Source of the DNA: an uncultured Ruminococcus sp.
Lineage (GTDB): Bacteria; Bacillota; Clostridia; Oscillospirales; Ruminococcaceae
DNA: 6,341 bases
Reading direction: 5' to 3'
Assembly: GCA_947167535.1 (NCBI GenBank)
Contig: CAMVIL010000082.1
Coordinates: forward strand, 1-6,341
Part shown: positions 5,471-6,341 of the stretch, piece after piece
How the letters are laid out: each line of letters opens with the position of its first letter
Position numbering within the stretch: position 1 is the first letter of the stretch
Program-made: the position numbers and the translations under genes
The notes under the pieces: generated by a model
What the model saw: the letters and a program-made list of their open reading frames with translations, nothing else
Told to the model about the DNA's origin: nothing
The model's database searches: none

Positions 5471-6341
5471 AACAAAATCCCCTTAAAGCACACCTGCTGA
5501 TCCATATTGTCAAAATCAAAACTGTGGAATGCACCGCCTGCGCAGAATCTCCGCTCGGGACATTCGCGGCATTTTTTGTCGCTGTCGGCAAGGTCGCAGC
5601 GGTATGGCCTAAAGCCGTTTTTCCAGAGCTCGGTGAAGTCGTCCTGCAGGATATTGCCCTCGATAAGCTCGGGGCGCGGCTCGATGTCGAGGCAGGCGCC
5701 GATGTCGCCGTTGGAGCGTATACCCGCCGTATAACGTCCCGCATTGCAGAGGAAATACCAGTCCCGCACCTCCCGCTCATAGTCGGCACCGAGATAGTGC
5801 TCGCAGCCGTAAAGCAGAGGCATACCCGCCTTGCGCTTGTTATTGATAAAGTCGAACATACGGCGGTAGTCGTCGGCATCGAGGAGCAGCTCGGGGTGCT
5901 GCTTTGCCCTGCCGATGGGGTCGATGTTGATTACCCGCCACGAGTCGATGTCCACGTCCAGCAGCAGTTGATAAAGCTCCTCAAGCTCGCCGATGTTGCC
6001 CTTATGGACGACGGTGGTTATCTGAATCTCCCCGAAGGTGCGGCAGTCGATGAGGTTCTGTATTCCACGCATTGCCTTATCCCAGCCGCCGGGTGTGCGT
6101 CTGAATGAATCATGGGACTCGCGGAGCCCGTCAAGGCTTACGGAAATCGTCCTCATGCCCGTCTGCTCCAGAAGCTCGGCGGCGCGTTCGTCTATCAGCG
6201 TGGCGTTCGAGGTCATGCCCCAGCGAAAGCCTAACTCTTTGGCTTTATGCATAATATCGAAAAATTCTTTTCTGAGGAGCGGCTCACCGCCGGTAATGCA
6301 AAGCATTTTCTTGTCTGTTCCCATATCATTTCTGACCTGTG
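5467..6341 (-). CDS. Radical SAM/SPASM domain enzyme, 5' end missing
   Basis: The open frame runs off the right edge, so the N-terminal CxxxCxxC cluster motif of the radical SAM core is not visible. Counting from Met at 6324, GGEPLLR (12-18) is the SAM-binding GGEP motif and SVSLDG (61-66) a core strand of the barrel. The C-terminus is a SPASM domain for auxiliary iron-sulfur clusters: Cys193, Cys211, Cys243, Cys252, Cys255, Cys261 and Cys279, with the CxxCxxxxxCxGG pattern CRECPERRFCAGG. SPASM enzymes mostly modify peptides or proteins (sulfatase maturases, PqqE, thioether formation) and some act in heme pathways; the target here cannot be told. No short precursor peptide was found in the visible DNA. 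The gene overlaps the following membrane protein gene by four bases. Confidence 0.92.
   Translation of the reverse strand, partial: QVRNDMGTDKKMLCITGGEPLLRKEFFDIMHKAKELGFRWGMTSNATLIDERAAELLEQTGMRTISVSLDGLRESHDSFRRTPGGWDKAMRGIQNLIDCRTFGEIQITTVVHKGNIGELEELYQLLLDVDIDSWRVINIDPIGRAKQHPELLLDADDYRRMFDFINNKRKAGMPLLYGCEHYLGADYEREVRDWYFLCNAGRYTAGIRSNGDIGACLDIEPRPELIEGNILQDDFTELWKNGFRPYRCDLADSDKKCRECPERRFCAGGAFHSFDFDNMDQQVCFKGILF
5478..5484 (-). promoter_or_regulatory. Ribosome binding site that decides a TTG start
   Basis: AAGGGGA inside the last codons of the radical SAM/SPASM gene lies seven bases before TTG at 5470. This spacing favours the TTG over the ATG 21 bases further on, and supports initiation at the TTGA overlap. 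Confidence 0.7.

Noticed and set aside
5449..6108. 219-codon plus-strand open frame
   Set aside because: It is antisense to the radical SAM/SPASM gene, which shows GGEP and the SPASM cysteine pattern.

Overview
The window reads as a stretch of chromosome from a Gram-positive anaerobe of the Clostridia, most likely a Ruminococcus-like member of the Oscillospiraceae. The signs are a SAM-I (S-box) riboswitch in front of metK, near-consensus housekeeping promoters, purine-rich Shine-Dalgarno sites, a lipoprotein in place of a periplasmic adaptor, a CpsB/YwqE-type PHP phosphatase and two radical-SAM proteins. The genus is inferred from style, not proven. All six recognised genes lie on the minus strand, so transcription runs from high to low coordinates. 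Two genes are cut by the window: the radical SAM/SPASM gene at the right edge lacks its 5' end, and metK at the left edge lacks its 3' end.

Right part (6341 to about 3900): three tightly coupled genes. These are a radical SAM/SPASM enzyme, a small four-helix membrane protein of unknown function, and a HemW-type radical-SAM heme chaperone. Each junction is a 4-base overlap in which the stop codon shares bases with a non-ATG start (TTGA, then GTGA). This suggests one polycistronic message with termination-reinitiation.

Middle part (about 3899 to 1640): a strong promoter (TTGCAC, 17 bases, TGATATAAT) and a structured leader drive a lipoprotein of the HlyD/MacA efflux-adaptor type. It is followed 63 bases later by a five-helix membrane protein with an extracytoplasmic C-terminal domain. 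No ABC or RND transporter is present. A hairpin terminator follows, then a lone PHP-domain phosphatase gene of the CpsB/YwqE family.

Left part (about 875 to 1): a consensus promoter (TTGACA, 17 bases, TATAAT) transcribes a SAM-I riboswitch with a clear terminator. This is the classical OFF switch for S-adenosylmethionine synthetase, metK. Between the riboswitch terminator and the metK ribosome binding site lies a GC-rich stretch of about 160 bases full of small palindromes. It looks like an inserted intergenic repeat element and is the least ordinary DNA here. No CRISPR array, tRNA, rRNA, insertion sequence or phage gene was seen.
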